From the NCBI RefSeq assembly GCF_000717595.1, contig NZ_JNZO01000006.1:310001-374000 (forward strand): DNA of 64,000 nucleotides. The letters are read 5' to 3'. This stretch comes from Streptomyces flavochromogenes. GTDB taxonomy: Bacteria; Actinomycetota; Actinomycetes; Streptomycetales; Streptomycetaceae. Below the pieces are notes generated by a model that was given only the letters and a program-made list of their open reading frames with translations, was not told the DNA's origin and searched no databases. Shown piece by piece: positions 45,206 to 56,369 of the stretch. The position numbers were made by a program, and so were the translations under genes. Positions within the stretch are counted from its first letter, which is position 1, and every line of letters begins with the position of its first letter.

Positions 45206-45913
45206 GTGCTGATTGCCGGGTTCCCCGCCGGGGCCTGGGGGACCAATTGCTATCTGGTCGCCCCCGCCGCAGGCGAGGAGTGCGTCATCATCGACCCGGG
45301 CCACCAGGCCGCCCAGGGTGTCGAGGAGACGTTGAAGAAGCATCGGCTCAAGCCCGTCGCCGTCGTCCTCACCCATGGACACATCGACCACGTCGCCTCC
45401 GTCGTCCCGGTATGCGGCGCCCATGACGTCCCCGCGTGGATCCACCCGTCCGACCGCTACATGATGAGCGACCCGGAGAAGGCCCTCGGCCGCTCCATCG
45501 GGATGCCCCTCATGGGCGAGCTGACCGTGGGAGAGCCCGACGACGTGCGAGAACTGACGGACGGCGCCGAGCTGAAGCTCGCCGGTCTGGACTTCTCCGT
45601 CGCCCACGCGCCCGGTCATACCAAGGGGTCGGTGACCTTCAGGATGCCGGAGACCACGGAGATCCCCTCCGTGTTCTTCTCCGGGGACCTGCTGTTCGCC
45701 GGCTCCATCGGACGCACCGACCTTCCCGGCGGTGACATGGACGAGATGCTCGCTTCGCTGGCCCGTGTGTGCCTGCCGCTCGACAACTCGACCGTGGTGC
45801 TGTCGGGACACGGTCCCCAGACGACCATCGGCCAGGAGCGCGCCACGAACCCCTATCTGCGGGATGTGGCCGCCGGTCTCGGGAGCACGGACGCTCCCCG
45901 ACGAGGAATGTGA
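45206..45913 (+). CDS. MBL-fold hydrolase, glyoxalase II-like
   Basis: 235 residues from GTG 45206, AAGGA upstream. Metal-binding motif THGHIDH (~56-62) leads to [10 protein letters not shown] (~133) and [15 protein letters not shown], in the order of the glyoxalase II/YcbL group. It is probably a cytoplasmic thioesterase. Its stop lies 10 bases before hisS, so the two are likely cotranscribed, a layout I recall from other actinomycetes. Confidence 0.92.
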   Translation: MLIAGFPAGAWGTNCYLVAPAAGEECVIIDPGHQAAQGVEETLKKHRLKPVAVVLTHGHIDHVASVVPVCGAHDVPAWIHPSDRYMMSDPEKALGRSIGMPLMGELTVGEPDDVRELTDGAELKLAGLDFSVAHAPGHTKGSVTFRMPETTEIPSVFFSGDLLFAGSIGRTDLPGGDMDEMLASLARVCLPLDNSTVVLSGHGPQTTIGQERATNPYLRDVAAGLGSTDAPRRGM

Positions 45914-45923
45914 CGAGACTTTC

Positions 45924-47186
45924 GTGAGCACCTTTCAGGCCCCCAAGGGCACGTACGACCTGATCCCGCCCCGCTCCGCCACGTTCCTGGCGGTCCGGGA
46001 CGCGATCTCCACGCCGCTGAGGAACTCCGGCTACGGCTACATCGAGACCCCGGGTTTCGAGAACGTCGAGCTGTTCTCCCGCGGTGTCGGTGAGTCCACC
46101 GACATCGTGACCAAGGAGATGTACACCCTCACCACGAAGGGCAACGACCACCTCGCCCTCCGTCCGGAGGGCACCGCGTCCGTGCTGCGCGCGGCGCTCC
46201 AGGCCAACCTGCACAAGCAGGGCAACCTGCCGGTGAAGCTCTGGTACTCCGGCTCGTACTACCGCTACGAGCGGCAGCAGGCGGGCCGCTACCGCCACTT
46301 CTCCCAGGTCGGTGCCGAGGCCATCGGCGCCGAGGACCCGGCGCTCGACGCCGAGCTGATCATCCTGGCCGACCAGGCGTACCGCTCCCTCGGGCTGCGG
46401 AACTTCCGCATCCTGCTCAACTCGCTGGGCGACAAGGAGTGCCGTCCCGTCTACCGCGAGGCGCTCCAGGGCTTCCTGCGCGGGCTCGACCTCGACGAGG
46501 AGACCCTGCGCCGCGCCGAGATCAACCCGCTGCGCGTCCTCGACGACAAGCGCGAGTCCGTGCAGAAGCAGCTCGTCGGCGCCCCGCTGCTCGGCGACTA
46601 CCTCTGTGACGCCTGCAAGGCGTACCACGAGGAGGTGCGCGCCCTGATCACCGCGGCGGGCGTGGAGTTCGAGGACGACGCCAAGCTGGTGCGCGGTCTG
46701 GACTACTACACCCGCACGACCTTCGAGTTCGTCCACGGCGGCCTCGGCTCGCAGTCGGCGGTCGGCGGCGGCGGTCGCTACGACGGCCTCTCCGAGATGA
46801 TCGGCGGCCCCGCGCTGCCGTCCGTCGGCTGGGCGCTCGGCGTGGACCGCACGGTCCTCGCCCTGGAGGCGGAGGGCATCGAGCTCGACCTCCCCGCCGT
46901 CACCAGCGTCTTCGCCGTGGCCATCGGCGAGGAGGCGCGCCGGACCCTCTTCGGCAAGGTCACCGAGCTGCGCAGGGAGGGCGTCTCCGCGGACTTCTCG
47001 TTCGGCGGCAAGGGCCTCAAGGGCGCGATGAAGGACGCCAACCGCTCCGGCGCCCGCTTCGCCGTCGTCGCCGGTGAGCGCGACCTCGCCGAGGGTGTCG
47101 TCCAGCTCAAGGACATGGGGACCGGCGAGCAGCAGGCGGTCGCCGTGGACGCGCTGCTCGACGCGGTACGGGCCAAGCTGGCCTGA
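45924..47186 (+). CDS. hisS: Histidyl-tRNA synthetase
   Basis: 420 residues from GTG 45924. Class II motif 2 in [21 protein letters not shown], in part, the histidine-specific [15 protein letters not shown] (HisA) and the [15 protein letters not shown] motif 3 region are complete. C-terminal anticodon-binding domain ~325-420. It charges tRNA-His in the cytoplasm. Preceded by the hydrolase with 10 bases between, followed by a strong terminator. Confidence 0.97.
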   Translation: MSTFQAPKGTYDLIPPRSATFLAVRDAISTPLRNSGYGYIETPGFENVELFSRGVGESTDIVTKEMYTLTTKGNDHLALRPEGTASVLRAALQANLHKQGNLPVKLWYSGSYYRYERQQAGRYRHFSQVGAEAIGAEDPALDAELIILADQAYRSLGLRNFRILLNSLGDKECRPVYREALQGFLRGLDLDEETLRRAEINPLRVLDDKRESVQKQLVGAPLLGDYLCDACKAYHEEVRALITAAGVEFEDDAKLVRGLDYYTRTTFEFVHGGLGSQSAVGGGGRYDGLSEMIGGPALPSVGWALGVDRTVLALEAEGIELDLPAVTSVFAVAIGEEARRTLFGKVTELRREGVSADFSFGGKGLKGAMKDANRSGARFAVVAGERDLAEGVVQLKDMGTGEQQAVAVDALLDAVRAKLA

Positions 47187-47199
47187 CGGACCTTCCGGA

Positions 47200-47243
47200 G
47201 CAGGGGCCCGGACCCACGCACGCGCGTGGGTCCGGGCCCCTGC
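47200..47243 (+). terminator. Terminator after hisS
   Basis: A perfect 20-bp stem, 47200-47219 with 47224-47243, and a 4-nt loop, 13 bases after the stop. Confidence 0.85.
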
Positions 47244-47351
47244 CCGTCGTCCTTATGTTCGCCTCACTTATCTCCGGCGAACGGTGGGCGCGCTGCCCCG
47301 TGCGGCAGAATGACCGTGCCCACAAGGCTCGCGAGCGAGGGAAAAGGCGAC

Positions 47352-47978
47352 ATGACGAAGGCAGCGGTGGACGAGGCCGCGTCCGGCCGGCACGACGGCG
47401 GCACGATCGGGGCGAGCAAGGCCTTCGCCTGGATGCTCGTGATCACCGGAGCGGCCGGGGTGCTCGCCGCCTGGGTCATCACGATCGACAAGTTCAAGCT
47501 CCTCGAGGACCCGAACTTCGTCCCCGGGTGCAGCCTCAACCCGATCGTCTCCTGCGGCAACATCATGAAGAGCGAGCAGGCCTCGGTCTTCGGCTTCCCG
47601 AATCCGATGCTCGGCCTCGTCACGTACGCCATGGTGGTCGCGATCGGTCTCGCCCTGCTCGCCGGGGCCCGCTACCGCCGCTGGTACTGGCTCGGCCTCA
47701 ACGCCGGCACCCTCTTCGGCGTCGGATTCTGCACCTGGCTGATGTACCAGTCGCTGTACGAGATCAACTCGCTGTGCCTGTGGTGCTGCCTCGCCTGGGT
47801 CGCCACCATCGTCATGTTCTGGTACGTGACCTCGCAGAACGTCCGCAGCGGCGCCATCCCCGCCCCCCGCGGCATCAGGACCTTCTTCGACGAGTTCACC
47901 TGGGTCCTCCCCGTCCTGCACATCGGGATCATCGGCATGCTGATCCTGACCCGCTGGTGGGACTTCTGGACCGGCTGA
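47352..47978 (+). CDS. Vitamin K epoxide reductase (VKOR)/DsbB-like membrane protein
   Basis: 208 residues with about five membrane helices from residue ~18. The active-site CLWC (~142-145, in [11 protein letters not shown]) is on one helix end, and the partner cysteines are in CSLNPIVSC (~59-67) on the loop. This is the bacterial VKOR signature, which passes electrons from secreted DsbA-like proteins to quinones. ATG 47352 has GAGGG and AAAAGG upstream. Stand-alone, without a fused thioredoxin domain; a secreted partner is not next to it. Confidence 0.92.
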   Translation: MTKAAVDEAASGRHDGGTIGASKAFAWMLVITGAAGVLAAWVITIDKFKLLEDPNFVPGCSLNPIVSCGNIMKSEQASVFGFPNPMLGLVTYAMVVAIGLALLAGARYRRWYWLGLNAGTLFGVGFCTWLMYQSLYEINSLCLWCCLAWVATIVMFWYVTSQNVRSGAIPAPRGIRTFFDEFTWVLPVLHIGIIGMLILTRWWDFWTG

Positions 47979-48036
47979 CCGTCCGCCGGCGGACCGCCGG
48001 CGGAGCCGGCGCTGTCGGTGGCGTGACCTAGGCTTC

Positions 48037-49395
48037 ATGACTGTGGAGCCCGACCTCTTTACCGCAGCAGCCGAAGACCGCCAGGAGAAGGACCCCGCCA
48101 GCAGCCCGCTGGCCGTCCGGATGCGCCCGCGCACCCTCGACGAAGTGGTGGGGCAGAAGCACCTGCTCAAGCCCGGATCGCCGCTGCGCCGGCTCGTGGG
48201 CGACGGCGACGGCGGCCCCGCCGGTGCCTCCTCCGTGATCCTCTGGGGCCCGCCCGGCATCGGGAAGACGACCCTGGCGTACGTGGTCTCCAAGGCGACC
48301 AACAAGCGGTTCGTGGAGCTGTCGGCGATCACGGCGGGCGTCAAGGAGGTCCGCGCCGTCATCGACGGAGCCCGCCGCGCGGTCGGTGGCTACGGCAAGG
48401 AGACCGTCCTCTTCCTCGACGAGATCCACCGCTTCTCCAAGGCCCAGCAGGACTCGCTGCTGCCCGCCGTCGAGAACCGCTGGGTGACGCTCATCGCGGC
48501 CACCACCGAGAACCCGTACTTCTCGATCATCTCCCCGCTCCTCTCCCGCTCCCTGCTCCTCACCCTGGAGCCGCTGACCGACGACGACCTGCGCGGCCTG
48601 ATGGCCCGGGCGCTCACCGGCGAGCGCGGGCTCGGCGGGGCGGTGACCCTGCCGGAGGACGCCGAGGCCCACCTCCTGCGTGTCGCGGGCGGCGACGCCC
48701 GGCGCGCCCTGACCGCACTGGAGGCGGCCGCGGGCGCCGCCATCGCCAAGGGCGAGCCGGAGATCACTCTGGAGACGGTCGAGGAGACCGTCGACCGGGC
48801 GGCCGTGAAGTACGACCGGGACGGCGACCAGCACTACGACGTGGCCAGCGCCCTCATCAAGTCGATCCGCGGTTCGGACGTGGACGCGGCCCTGCACTAC
48901 CTGGCCCGGATGATCGAGGCGGGGGAGGACCCGCGGTTCATCGCCCGGCGCCTCATGATCTCCGCCAGCGAGGACATCGGCCTCGCCGATCCGAACGCGC
49001 TGCCGATCGCCGTCGCCGCCGCGCAGGCCGTCGCCATGATCGGCTTCCCCGAGGCGGCGCTCACCCTGAGCCACGCGACGATCGCCCTGGCCCTGGCTCC
49101 GAAGTCGAACGCGGCGACCACCGCGATCGGCGCCGCCCTGGCGGACGTACGCAACGGCCTCGCCGGATCGGTCCCGCCGCATCTGCGCGACGGCCACTAC
49201 AAGGGCGCGGCCAAGCTCGGTCACGCCCAGGGCTACGTCTACCCCCATGACGTCCCGGGCGGCATCGCGGCCCAGCAGTACGCCCCGGACACGATCCACG
49301 GCCGTCAGTACTACGAACCCACGCGGTACGGCGCGGAAGCGAGATACGCCGACGTGGTGGAGCGCGTGAGGGCCCGCTTGAAGGGCGACGAGTAG
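48037..49395 (+). CDS. rarA: Replication-associated recombination protein A (RarA/MgsA)
   Basis: 452 residues, AAA+ ATPase of the clamp-loader group. Walker [13 protein letters not shown] (~72), Walker [20 protein letters not shown], in two stretches, the sensor 1 [10 protein letters not shown] and the C-terminal tetramerisation region with [17 protein letters not shown]. It acts at stalled replication forks with SSB. ATG 48037 follows the VKOR gene by 58 bases that contain a palindrome. Confidence 0.95.
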   Translation: MTVEPDLFTAAAEDRQEKDPASSPLAVRMRPRTLDEVVGQKHLLKPGSPLRRLVGDGDGGPAGASSVILWGPPGIGKTTLAYVVSKATNKRFVELSAITAGVKEVRAVIDGARRAVGGYGKETVLFLDEIHRFSKAQQDSLLPAVENRWVTLIAATTENPYFSIISPLLSRSLLLTLEPLTDDDLRGLMARALTGERGLGGAVTLPEDAEAHLLRVAGGDARRALTALEAAAGAAIAKGEPEITLETVEETVDRAAVKYDRDGDQHYDVASALIKSIRGSDVDAALHYLARMIEAGEDPRFIARRLMISASEDIGLADPNALPIAVAAAQAVAMIGFPEAALTLSHATIALALAPKSNAATTAIGAALADVRNGLAGSVPPHLRDGHYKGAAKLGHAQGYVYPHDVPGGIAAQQYAPDTIHGRQYYEPTRYGAEARYADVVERVRARLKGDE

Positions 49396-49806
49396 GACCC
49401 CGGCCGCGGGCGTTCGCTCCTCCCCGAGACTTCCGGGCACCCGCGGCCGAGGCCGCCGGAGCGCGTGCGAGGGAGCCCCGAGGACCCGGTACACTGGTCG
49501 GGATTGCTGCGTCCCGTGTCCGGCTCCGGTCGGCACCACCAGAACGGGACAGTCAGCCGGAGACCCGGCCCTCGGGCGGGGTTTCCAGGAGCGTCGCGCA
49601 CCTTCGAAGGTGTCGCGTGCCACCCACCACCACCCGGGATCCCGGGAGCGGCGGTGGGTCGTTCGCGTGCTGCACGTATGTGCCCAGACCTGGGAGCGGC
49701 TGCCCGGCACGGTCCGTCCTGTACGGACCCGACGGGTTTCCCGGCTGCGGATGCGACCTCCCCTAACCCTGGTGAAGCCGTTTCGTACCAGTAGAGAGGT
49801 TGGTTC
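49396..49806 (+). promoter_or_regulatory. Promoter and long structured leader of rpsD
   Basis: The 411-bp gap before rpsD has no gene. A TACACT at 49490-49495 looks like a -10, giving a leader of about 300 nt. It contains a perfect 14-base palindrome (49633-49646) flanked by further complementary arms, and several other hairpins. S4 autoregulation through an mRNA leader is known in other bacteria, but no homologous element is recognised here. Confidence 0.45.
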
Positions 49807-50421
49807 ATGCCGAACCAGTCCCGTCCCAAGGTCAAGAAGTCGCGTGCCCTCGGTATCGCGCTGACCCCGAAGGCCGTCAAGTACTTCGAGGCCCGCCCCT
49901 ACCCGCCGGGCGAGCACGGCCGTGGCCGCAAGCAGAACTCGGACTACAAGGTCCGTCTGCTCGAGAAGCAGCGTCTGCGCGCCCAGTACGACATCAGCGA
50001 GCGCCAGATGGCGCGCGCCTACGACCGCGCCAAGAAGGCCGAGGGCAAGACGGGCGAGGCGCTGGTCGTCGAGCTCGAGCGTCGTCTCGACGCCCTGGTC
50101 CTGCGTTCGGGCATCGCCCGCACCATCTACCAGGCCCGTCAGATGGTCGTCCACGGCCACATCCAGGTCAACGGTGGCAAGGTCGACAAGCCGTCGTTCC
50201 GCGTCCGTCCCGACGACGTCGTGATGGTCCGCGAGCGCAGCCGCACCAAGCCGCTGTTCGAGGTCGCCCGTGAGGGTGGCTTCGCCGCCGACGGTGAGAC
50301 CCCGCGCTACCTGCAGGTCAACCTGAAGGCCCTGGCCTTCCGCCTCGACCGCGACCCGAACCGCAAGGAAATCCCGGTCATCTGCGACGAGCAGCTGGTC
50401 GTCGAGTACTACGCCCGCTGA
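49807..50421 (+). CDS. rpsD: 30S ribosomal protein S4, zinc-free form
   Basis: 204 residues, full length. [28 protein letters not shown] begins it, in part. The zinc-binding cysteines of the C+ form are absent, so this is the C- paralogue. The S4 RNA-binding domain spans ~93-155 with [27 protein letters not shown], in two stretches. It is a primary 16S binder. In streptomycetes rpsD is known to stand apart from the rpsK-rpoA operon, and this copy is alone. GAGAGGTTGG lies upstream of the ATG. Confidence 0.97.
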   Translation: MPNQSRPKVKKSRALGIALTPKAVKYFEARPYPPGEHGRGRKQNSDYKVRLLEKQRLRAQYDISERQMARAYDRAKKAEGKTGEALVVELERRLDALVLRSGIARTIYQARQMVVHGHIQVNGGKVDKPSFRVRPDDVVMVRERSRTKPLFEVAREGGFAADGETPRYLQVNLKALAFRLDRDPNRKEIPVICDEQLVVEYYAR

Positions 50422-50427
50422 TTCGGG

Positions 50428-50447
50428 CCCCCGGCGGAAGCCGGGGG
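50428..50447. terminator. Hairpin after rpsD
   Basis: A perfect 8-bp stem (50428-50435 with 50440-50447, GGAA loop), seven bases past the rpsD stop and just before the convergent STAND gene end. Confidence 0.55.
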
Positions 50448-50470
50448 AGGTAGTACCACCCCCGCGGTGT

Positions 50471-52744
50471 TCAGCCCGCCGCTTCCCCGCCCTTTCCGGT
50501 GGGGGAGCCGGCGGGCTTCCGCGTTCCCGGGACCGTCGCCGTGCCGGCGGTACGGAACGGACGCGGTGCGGACTCCTCCGCCGGGCCGCCGACGGCGGGA
50601 TTCCGGCCGGCCACGAGCGCGCGCTCCACCGCCTCCGCCGCCGAGAGCCCCTGACCCGCCCGGAACGCGGCGCCGTACGCCTCCGCACCGAGCGCCTCCT
50701 CGGCCTGCCGCTCGCACAGCGACCTCGGCACGTCGAACGCCTCCGAGCCGAAGAGCCGGATACCCACCGTGTCCCACACCGGGACCGCCGCCCCCTGGAG
50801 GACCGCGGCCTCCTCCGCATCGCCCTCGCTCACCGTCACCAGGGCGAGCAGCTCGATCGCCAGGACGAGGCCGACCAGATCACGGAAGCTGTCGTTGATC
50901 GACACGCACTCCGTGAGCAGCTCCCGCGCCTCCCCGAACGCGCCCCGGGTCCATGCCAGGTACCCCAGCACATAGAGGGCGTACGCCCGGGCCCACAGCT
51001 CGCCCCGCTCCTCGCAGACCTCCCTGACCTCCCGGGACAGCACGCCCGCCCCCTCCTGGTCGCCCCGGAAGGCCCGCGCCATCGCCAGCTCGATCTGCGC
51101 CATCAGCACATTGCTGTTCAGCTCGCCGAGCTCCCGGTACGCGTCGAGCGCCCGCCCGATCAGCTCCTCGGCCCGCGGCATGTCGTCCGTGAGCAGCGCG
51201 AGACAGCCCATCCGGTGCGTCGCGTACGCCTCCGCCAGCGCGTTCCGCGAGGACCGCGCCCGCTCACCGCACTCGTGGAGCGCCGCCACCGCCGCCGTGC
51301 CGTCGCCCTGCAGCACCGCCACGTACCCGAGTACCCACAGCGCCTTGAGCCGCGCCTCCTCGTGACCGGATTCGAGCGCCAGCGCGCGGTCCAGCCAGTG
51401 CCGGCCCTCCGAGAGACGCCCGCAACCCACCCACGCGAACCAGAGCGTGCCCGCCAGGTGTTGGGCGAGATGCGCGTCCTCCGGCAGTTCGAGACACAGG
51501 TCGAGGGCTGCCCGCAGATGCGGCAGCGCCGCCTCCGTCAGGGCCGCCACCTCGGGCTGGCGCGGGCTGAACCACTCCAGCTCACACCAGGTGGCCAGGC
51601 CCATGTACCAGTCGCGGTGCCGCCGCCGCATCCGATCGGTGTCGTCGAGCGCCGCGAGCCACTCGGCCCCGTACGCCGAGACCGTGTCGAGCATCCGGTA
51701 CGCGGGACCGGCCGGGGTGTCCTCCCGGGTGAGCAGCGACTGCGCGAGCAACCCGCCGAGCAGATCCAGGATCCGCTCAGGCGGCAGCTCGGGGCCCCCG
51801 CAGACGTACTCCACCGCCTCCAGGTCGAAGGGGCCGGGGAAGACCGAGAGCCGGGCCCAGAGGAGCCGCTCCTCCGGGGTGCACAGCTCATGGCTCCAGC
51901 CGATGGCGGTGCGCAGCGTCTGATGGCGGGGGAGTGCCCCGCGCGCGCCGTCCGTGAGGAGCCGGAAGCGGTCGTCGAGGCGGTACAGCATCTGCTCGAC
52001 GGAGAGCAGCGGCAGCCGCCCGGCCGCCAGTTCGAGGGCGAGCGGAATCCCGTCGAGGCGCCGGCACAACTCGCGTACGGCGTCCCGGTCGCCGGTCCGG
52101 GCCGGGCCCCTGGCCGGCCCTCCGGGCCGGGCCGCGGCCGTGCCCGGGTGGACGGGCGCGCCCGCGGGCGTCGGAACCCCGTGGAAGGCGTCGGCCTCCG
52201 CCCCCGGCAGGCTCGGCGCGCCCGCCTCCGCCGCCCGCTCCGCGAGCAGCGTCATCGCGTCCTCCTCGCCCAGCGGCGCCAGCGGGAACACGACCTCGCC
52301 CGCCACCCGCAGGGGCCGCCGGCCGATCGCGAGGACGGTGAGCCCGGGAGCGTGCTCGAGGAGTTCCCGTACCAGCGGCGCGCAGTGCTCCACGAGGTGC
52401 TCGAAGCCGTCCACGACCAGCAGCGTCCGCCGCTCGGCGAGGTGCTCGACGAGCGCCTCGCGCGGGGGTCGCGGGGTGTGGTCGGTCAGGTCGAGCGCCT
52501 CGACCAGGGCGTACTCGATCAGATCGGGGTCGCGCAGCGGCGCGAGCTCGGCGAGCCGTACCCCGTCGCTGTAGCGTTTCTGCGCCGCCGCGGCAGCTCT
52601 CAGGGCGAGCCGGGTCTTGCCGACCCCGCCCACGCCCACGACCGTGACCAGGCGGGACGCATCGAGGAGCGCCGTCAGTGCGGCCTGCTCGATGGTCCGT
52701 CCGACGAACCGGTTGAGCTCCGCCGGGAGATTGCTCCGTCGCAT
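50471..52744 (-). CDS. STAND ATPase with TPR-like helices, no DNA-binding domain
   Basis: 757 residues from ATG 52744. The NB-ARC-like N-terminal half has Walker A GVGGVGKTRLALRAA (~34), Walker B-like TLLVVDGFEHLVEHC (~130) and an RxxLRTAIGWSHELC segment (~275) typical of the AfsR/LuxR-type predicted ATPases. The C-terminal ~400 residues are helical repeats that resemble TPRs. No BTAD, HTH or other effector domain is present, so the output must be through a partner or the repeat array. It may be a signal-dependent switch. Start uncertain: no clear ribosome site. Confidence 0.8.
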   Translation of the reverse strand: MRRSNLPAELNRFVGRTIEQAALTALLDASRLVTVVGVGGVGKTRLALRAAAAAQKRYSDGVRLAELAPLRDPDLIEYALVEALDLTDHTPRPPREALVEHLAERRTLLVVDGFEHLVEHCAPLVRELLEHAPGLTVLAIGRRPLRVAGEVVFPLAPLGEEDAMTLLAERAAEAGAPSLPGAEADAFHGVPTPAGAPVHPGTAAARPGGPARGPARTGDRDAVRELCRRLDGIPLALELAAGRLPLLSVEQMLYRLDDRFRLLTDGARGALPRHQTLRTAIGWSHELCTPEERLLWARLSVFPGPFDLEAVEYVCGGPELPPERILDLLGGLLAQSLLTREDTPAGPAYRMLDTVSAYGAEWLAALDDTDRMRRRHRDWYMGLATWCELEWFSPRQPEVAALTEAALPHLRAALDLCLELPEDAHLAQHLAGTLWFAWVGCGRLSEGRHWLDRALALESGHEEARLKALWVLGYVAVLQGDGTAAVAALHECGERARSSRNALAEAYATHRMGCLALLTDDMPRAEELIGRALDAYRELGELNSNVLMAQIELAMARAFRGDQEGAGVLSREVREVCEERGELWARAYALYVLGYLAWTRGAFGEARELLTECVSINDSFRDLVGLVLAIELLALVTVSEGDAEEAAVLQGAAVPVWDTVGIRLFGSEAFDVPRSLCERQAEEALGAEAYGAAFRAGQGLSAAEAVERALVAGRNPAVGGPAEESAPRPFRTAGTATVPGTRKPAGSPTGKGGEAAG

Positions 52745-52902
52745 GGGACACGGAGCGTACTCACCCCCACGCGCTCCGTACAATCGGTTCCCGTAACTCC
52801 CGTCGCGCAGGCGGTAATGCGGTACGGGGCGACAGCCCGGGCGCGATAGGGTCGGGGGACGACTTTCAGCAAGAGCCCAACGACAGCAGAGAGCGGTGCA
52901 GA

Positions 52903-53340
52903 GTGACCGGTGGAGAGGTTGCCGGGATCCTGGTGGCCGTCTTCTGGGCGATCCTGGTCTCCTTCCTCGCCGTGGTTCTGGTGAGGCTGGCGCAGACGCT
53001 CAGGGCGACCACCAAGATGGTGGCGGACGTGACCGAGCAGGCCGTTCCCCTGCTGGCCGACGCCTCCGCGACCGTCCGCTCGGCACAGACCCAGCTCGAC
53101 CGGGTCGACGCCATCGCCTCGGACGTCCAGGAGGTCACCTCCAACGCCTCCGCGCTCTCCTCCACCGTCGCCTCCACCTTCGGCGGCCCCCTCGTCAAGG
53201 TCGCGGCCTTCGGCTACGGGGTGCGCAAGGCACTGGGCCGCGGCGGGGACGGTGCGGACGTGCCGCGGGTCTCCTCGCGACGTACTGTGATCGTCGGCCG
53301 TACCGTGCCGTCCTCGCGACGCCGGAAGCAGAAGGGCTGA
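52903..53340 (+). CDS. DUF948-type membrane protein
   Basis: 145 residues from GTG 52903. One N-terminal helix (VAGILVAVFWAILVSFLAVVLV, in part, ~3-24) leads to a long helix with heptad pattern (TLRATTKMVADVTEQAVPLL). The C-terminus is basic (SSRRRKQKG). DUF948 proteins are membrane-anchored coiled coils related to general stress proteins. First gene of the alaS operon, six bases before the next. A -10-like TAGGGT is at 52847-52852. Confidence 0.85.
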   Translation: MTGGEVAGILVAVFWAILVSFLAVVLVRLAQTLRATTKMVADVTEQAVPLLADASATVRSAQTQLDRVDAIASDVQEVTSNASALSSTVASTFGGPLVKVAAFGYGVRKALGRGGDGADVPRVSSRRTVIVGRTVPSSRRRKQKG

Positions 53341-53346
53341 GCCGCG

Positions 53347-53700
53347 ATGTTCCGCCGCACGTTCTGGTTCACGGCCGGCGCAGCCGCCGGCGTGTGGGCC
53401 ACCACCAAGGTCAACCGGAAGCTGAAGCAGCTGACCCCCGAGAGCCTCGCGGCGCAGGCGGCGAACAAGGCGATCGAGACCGGCCACCGCCTCAAGGACT
53501 TCGCCCTCGACGTGAGGGCGGGCATGGTCCAGCGGGAGGCCGAGCTGGAGGAGGCCCTCGGCCTCGACGCACCCGTCGAGCCGGGCACGGCCCAGGCCCG
53601 GGAGCTTCCGGAGCCGCGCCGCAGGGGCGCGCTCGGCCCCACCCCGTACACCACGCGTTCAATCCCCACGATCTCGTACAACCGGAATGAGGACCACTGA
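53347..53700 (+). CDS. DUF6167-like small membrane-associated protein
   Basis: 117 residues. [25 protein letters not shown], in part, has one N-terminal hydrophobic stretch (~6-20), then a helical middle and a basic, Pro-rich C-terminus ending SYNRNEDH. Found upstream of alaS in actinomycetes by memory. Its stop overlaps the alaS start (TGATG). Function unknown; the coupling suggests a role linked to its neighbours or just shared expression. Confidence 0.82.
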   Translation: MFRRTFWFTAGAAAGVWATTKVNRKLKQLTPESLAAQAANKAIETGHRLKDFALDVRAGMVQREAELEEALGLDAPVEPGTAQARELPEPRRRGALGPTPYTTRSIPTISYNRNEDH

Positions 53701-56369
53701 TGGAGTCGGCTGAAATCCGCCGCCGCTGGCTGAGCTTCTTCGAGGAGCGCGGGCACACCGTCGTCCCTTCGGCGTCGCTCATCGCGGACGACCCGACTCT
53801 GCTGCTCGTCCCCGCCGGCATGGTGCCCTTCAAGCCCTACTTCCTGGGCGAGGTCAAGCCGCCCTTCACGCGCGCGTCCAGCGTGCAGAAGTGCGTGCGT
53901 ACGCCGGACATCGAAGAGGTCGGCAAGACGACCCGCCACGGCACGTTCTTCCAGATGTGCGGCAACTTCTCCTTCGGCGACTACTTCAAGGAAGGCGCCA
54001 TCAAGCTCGCCTGGGAGCTGCTGACCACCCCGGTGGAGCACGGCGGCTACGGGCTTGAGCCGGAGAAGCTCTGGATCACCGTCTACCAGGAGGACGACGA
54101 GGCCGAGCAGATCTGGCGCGACGTCGTCGGCGTCCCCGCCGAGCGCATCCAGCGCCTCGGCAAGAAGGACAACTACTGGTCCATGGGCGTCCCCGGCCCC
54201 TGCGGCCCGTGCTCCGAGATCAACTACGACCGCGGCCCCGAGTTCGGCGTCGAGGGCGGCCCGGCCGTCAACGACGAGCGGTACGTGGAGATCTGGAACC
54301 TGGTCTTCATGCAGTACGAGCGCGGCGAGGGCACCGGGAAGGACGACTTCCCGATCCTCGGCGAGCTGCCGTCGAAGAACATCGACACGGGCCTCGGTCT
54401 CGAGCGCCTGGCGATGATCCTCCAGGGCGTCCAGAACATGTACGAGACGGACACCCTCCAGGTCGTCATCGACAAGGCCACCGAGCTCACCGGCGTCGCC
54501 TACGGCAAGGCCCACGACAGCGACGTCTCGCTGCGCGTGGTCGCCGACCACATGCGTACGTCCGTCATGCTCATCGGCGACGGCGTCACCCCCGGCAACG
54601 AGGGCCGCGGCTACGTGCTGCGCCGCATCATGCGCCGCGCCGTCCGCAACATGCGCCTGCTCGGCGCCACCGGCCCGGTCGTCCAGGACCTCGTCGACAC
54701 CGTGATCGACACGATGGGCGAGCAGTACCCGGAGCTGGTCACCGACCGCAAGCGCATCGAGACGGTCGCCCTGGCCGAAGAGGCCGCCTTCCTGAAGGCC
54801 CTCAAGGGCGGCACGAACATCCTCGACACCGCCGTGACCGAGACCAAGGCCGCCGGCGGCACGGTCCTCTCCGGCGACAAGGCGTTCCTGCTCCACGACA
54901 CCTGGGGCTTCCCGATCGACCTCACCCTGGAGATGGCCTCCGAGCAGGGCCTCTCCGTGGACGAGGACGGCTTCCGCCGCCTGATGAAGGAGCAGCGGGA
55001 CCGGGCCAAGGCCGACGCCAAGGCCAAGAAGACCGGTCACGCCGACATGACCGCGTACCGGGAGATCGCCGACAGCAACGGCGCCACCGAGTTCACCGGC
55101 TACACCAACCTGGAGGGCGAGACCACGGTCGTCGGTCTCCTCGTCAACGGCGTCTCCTCGCCGGCCGCCTCCGAGGGCGACGAGGTCGAGGTCGTCCTCG
55201 ACCGCACCCCGTTCTACGCCGAGGGCGGCGGTCAGATCGCCGACCAGGGCCGGATCAAGCTGCACAGCGGCGCGGTCATCGAGATCCGTGACGTCCAGCA
55301 GCCCGTCCCCGGTGTCTCCGTGCACAAGGGCTCCGTGCAGGTCGGCGAGGTGACCGTGGGCGCCACCGCCTACGCCACCATCGACGTGCGCCGCCGCCGG
55401 GCCATCGCCCGCGCCCACTCGGCCACCCACCTGACCCACCAGGCGCTGCGCGACGCCCTCGGCCCGACGGCCGCCCAGGCCGGTTCCGAGAACCAGCCCG
55501 GCCGCTTCCGCTTCGACTTCGGCTCGCCGAACGCCGTCCCCGGCACGGTCCTCACCGACGTCGAGCAGAAGATCAACGAGGTCCTCTCGCGCGAGCTGGA
55601 GGTCCACGCCGAGGTCATGCCGATCAACGAGGCCAAGCGCCAGGGCGCCATCGCCGAGTTCGGCGAGAAGTACGGCGAGCAGGTCCGCGTCGTCACCATC
55701 GGCGACTTCTCCAAGGAGCTGTGCGGCGGCACGCACGTCGGCAACACCGCCCAGCTGGGCCTGGTGAAGCTGCTCGGCGAGTCCTCCATCGGCTCCGGCG
55801 TGCGCCGTATCGAGGCCCTCGTGGGTGTTGACGCCTACAACTTCCTCGCCCGCGAGCACACGGTCGTCGCCCAGCTCCAGGAGCTCGTCAAGGGCCGTCC
55901 GGAGGAGCTGCCGGAGAAGATCTCCGCCATGCTCGGCAAGCTGAAGGACGCCGAGAAGGAGATCGAGAAGTTCCGCGCGGAGAAGGTCCTCCAGGCCGCC
56001 GCCGGTCTCGTCGACTCCGCCCAGGACATCCGCGGCCTCGCCCTCGTCACCGGCCAGGTCCAGGACGGCACGGGCGCCGACGACCTGCGCAAGCTGGTCC
56101 TCGACATCCGCGGCCGCTTCCCGTCCGACCGTCCGGCCGTCGTCGCCCTGTTCACCACGGCCAACGGCAAGCCGCTCACGGTCATCGCCACCAACGAGGC
56201 CGCCCGTGAGCGCGGTCTCAAGGCCGGCGAGCTGGTCCGCACGGCTGCCAAGACCCTGGGCGGCGGTGGCGGCGGCAAGCCGGACGTCGCCCAGGGCGGC
56301 GGCACGAACCCGTCGGCCGTCGGCGAGGCCATCGCCGCCGTCGAGCGTCTCGTGGTGGAGACGGCGTGA
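53700..56369 (+). CDS. alaS: Alanyl-tRNA synthetase
   Basis: 889 residues, full length. N-terminal class II core with [19 protein letters not shown], in part, and the motif 2/3 segments; then the tRNA-recognition domain; the editing domain with [12 protein letters not shown] (HxxxH) and [13 protein letters not shown] (CxxxH) zinc ligands (~570-690); and the C-Ala domain with [15 protein letters not shown] (~850). ATG 53700 overlaps the upstream stop. It charges tRNA-Ala and removes mischarged Ser and Gly. Confidence 0.98.
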   Translation: MESAEIRRRWLSFFEERGHTVVPSASLIADDPTLLLVPAGMVPFKPYFLGEVKPPFTRASSVQKCVRTPDIEEVGKTTRHGTFFQMCGNFSFGDYFKEGAIKLAWELLTTPVEHGGYGLEPEKLWITVYQEDDEAEQIWRDVVGVPAERIQRLGKKDNYWSMGVPGPCGPCSEINYDRGPEFGVEGGPAVNDERYVEIWNLVFMQYERGEGTGKDDFPILGELPSKNIDTGLGLERLAMILQGVQNMYETDTLQVVIDKATELTGVAYGKAHDSDVSLRVVADHMRTSVMLIGDGVTPGNEGRGYVLRRIMRRAVRNMRLLGATGPVVQDLVDTVIDTMGEQYPELVTDRKRIETVALAEEAAFLKALKGGTNILDTAVTETKAAGGTVLSGDKAFLLHDTWGFPIDLTLEMASEQGLSVDEDGFRRLMKEQRDRAKADAKAKKTGHADMTAYREIADSNGATEFTGYTNLEGETTVVGLLVNGVSSPAASEGDEVEVVLDRTPFYAEGGGQIADQGRIKLHSGAVIEIRDVQQPVPGVSVHKGSVQVGEVTVGATAYATIDVRRRRAIARAHSATHLTHQALRDALGPTAAQAGSENQPGRFRFDFGSPNAVPGTVLTDVEQKINEVLSRELEVHAEVMPINEAKRQGAIAEFGEKYGEQVRVVTIGDFSKELCGGTHVGNTAQLGLVKLLGESSIGSGVRRIEALVGVDAYNFLAREHTVVAQLQELVKGRPEELPEKISAMLGKLKDAEKEIEKFRAEKVLQAAAGLVDSAQDIRGLALVTGQVQDGTGADDLRKLVLDIRGRFPSDRPAVVALFTTANGKPLTVIATNEAARERGLKAGELVRTAAKTLGGGGGGKPDVAQGGGTNPSAVGEAIAAVERLVVETA

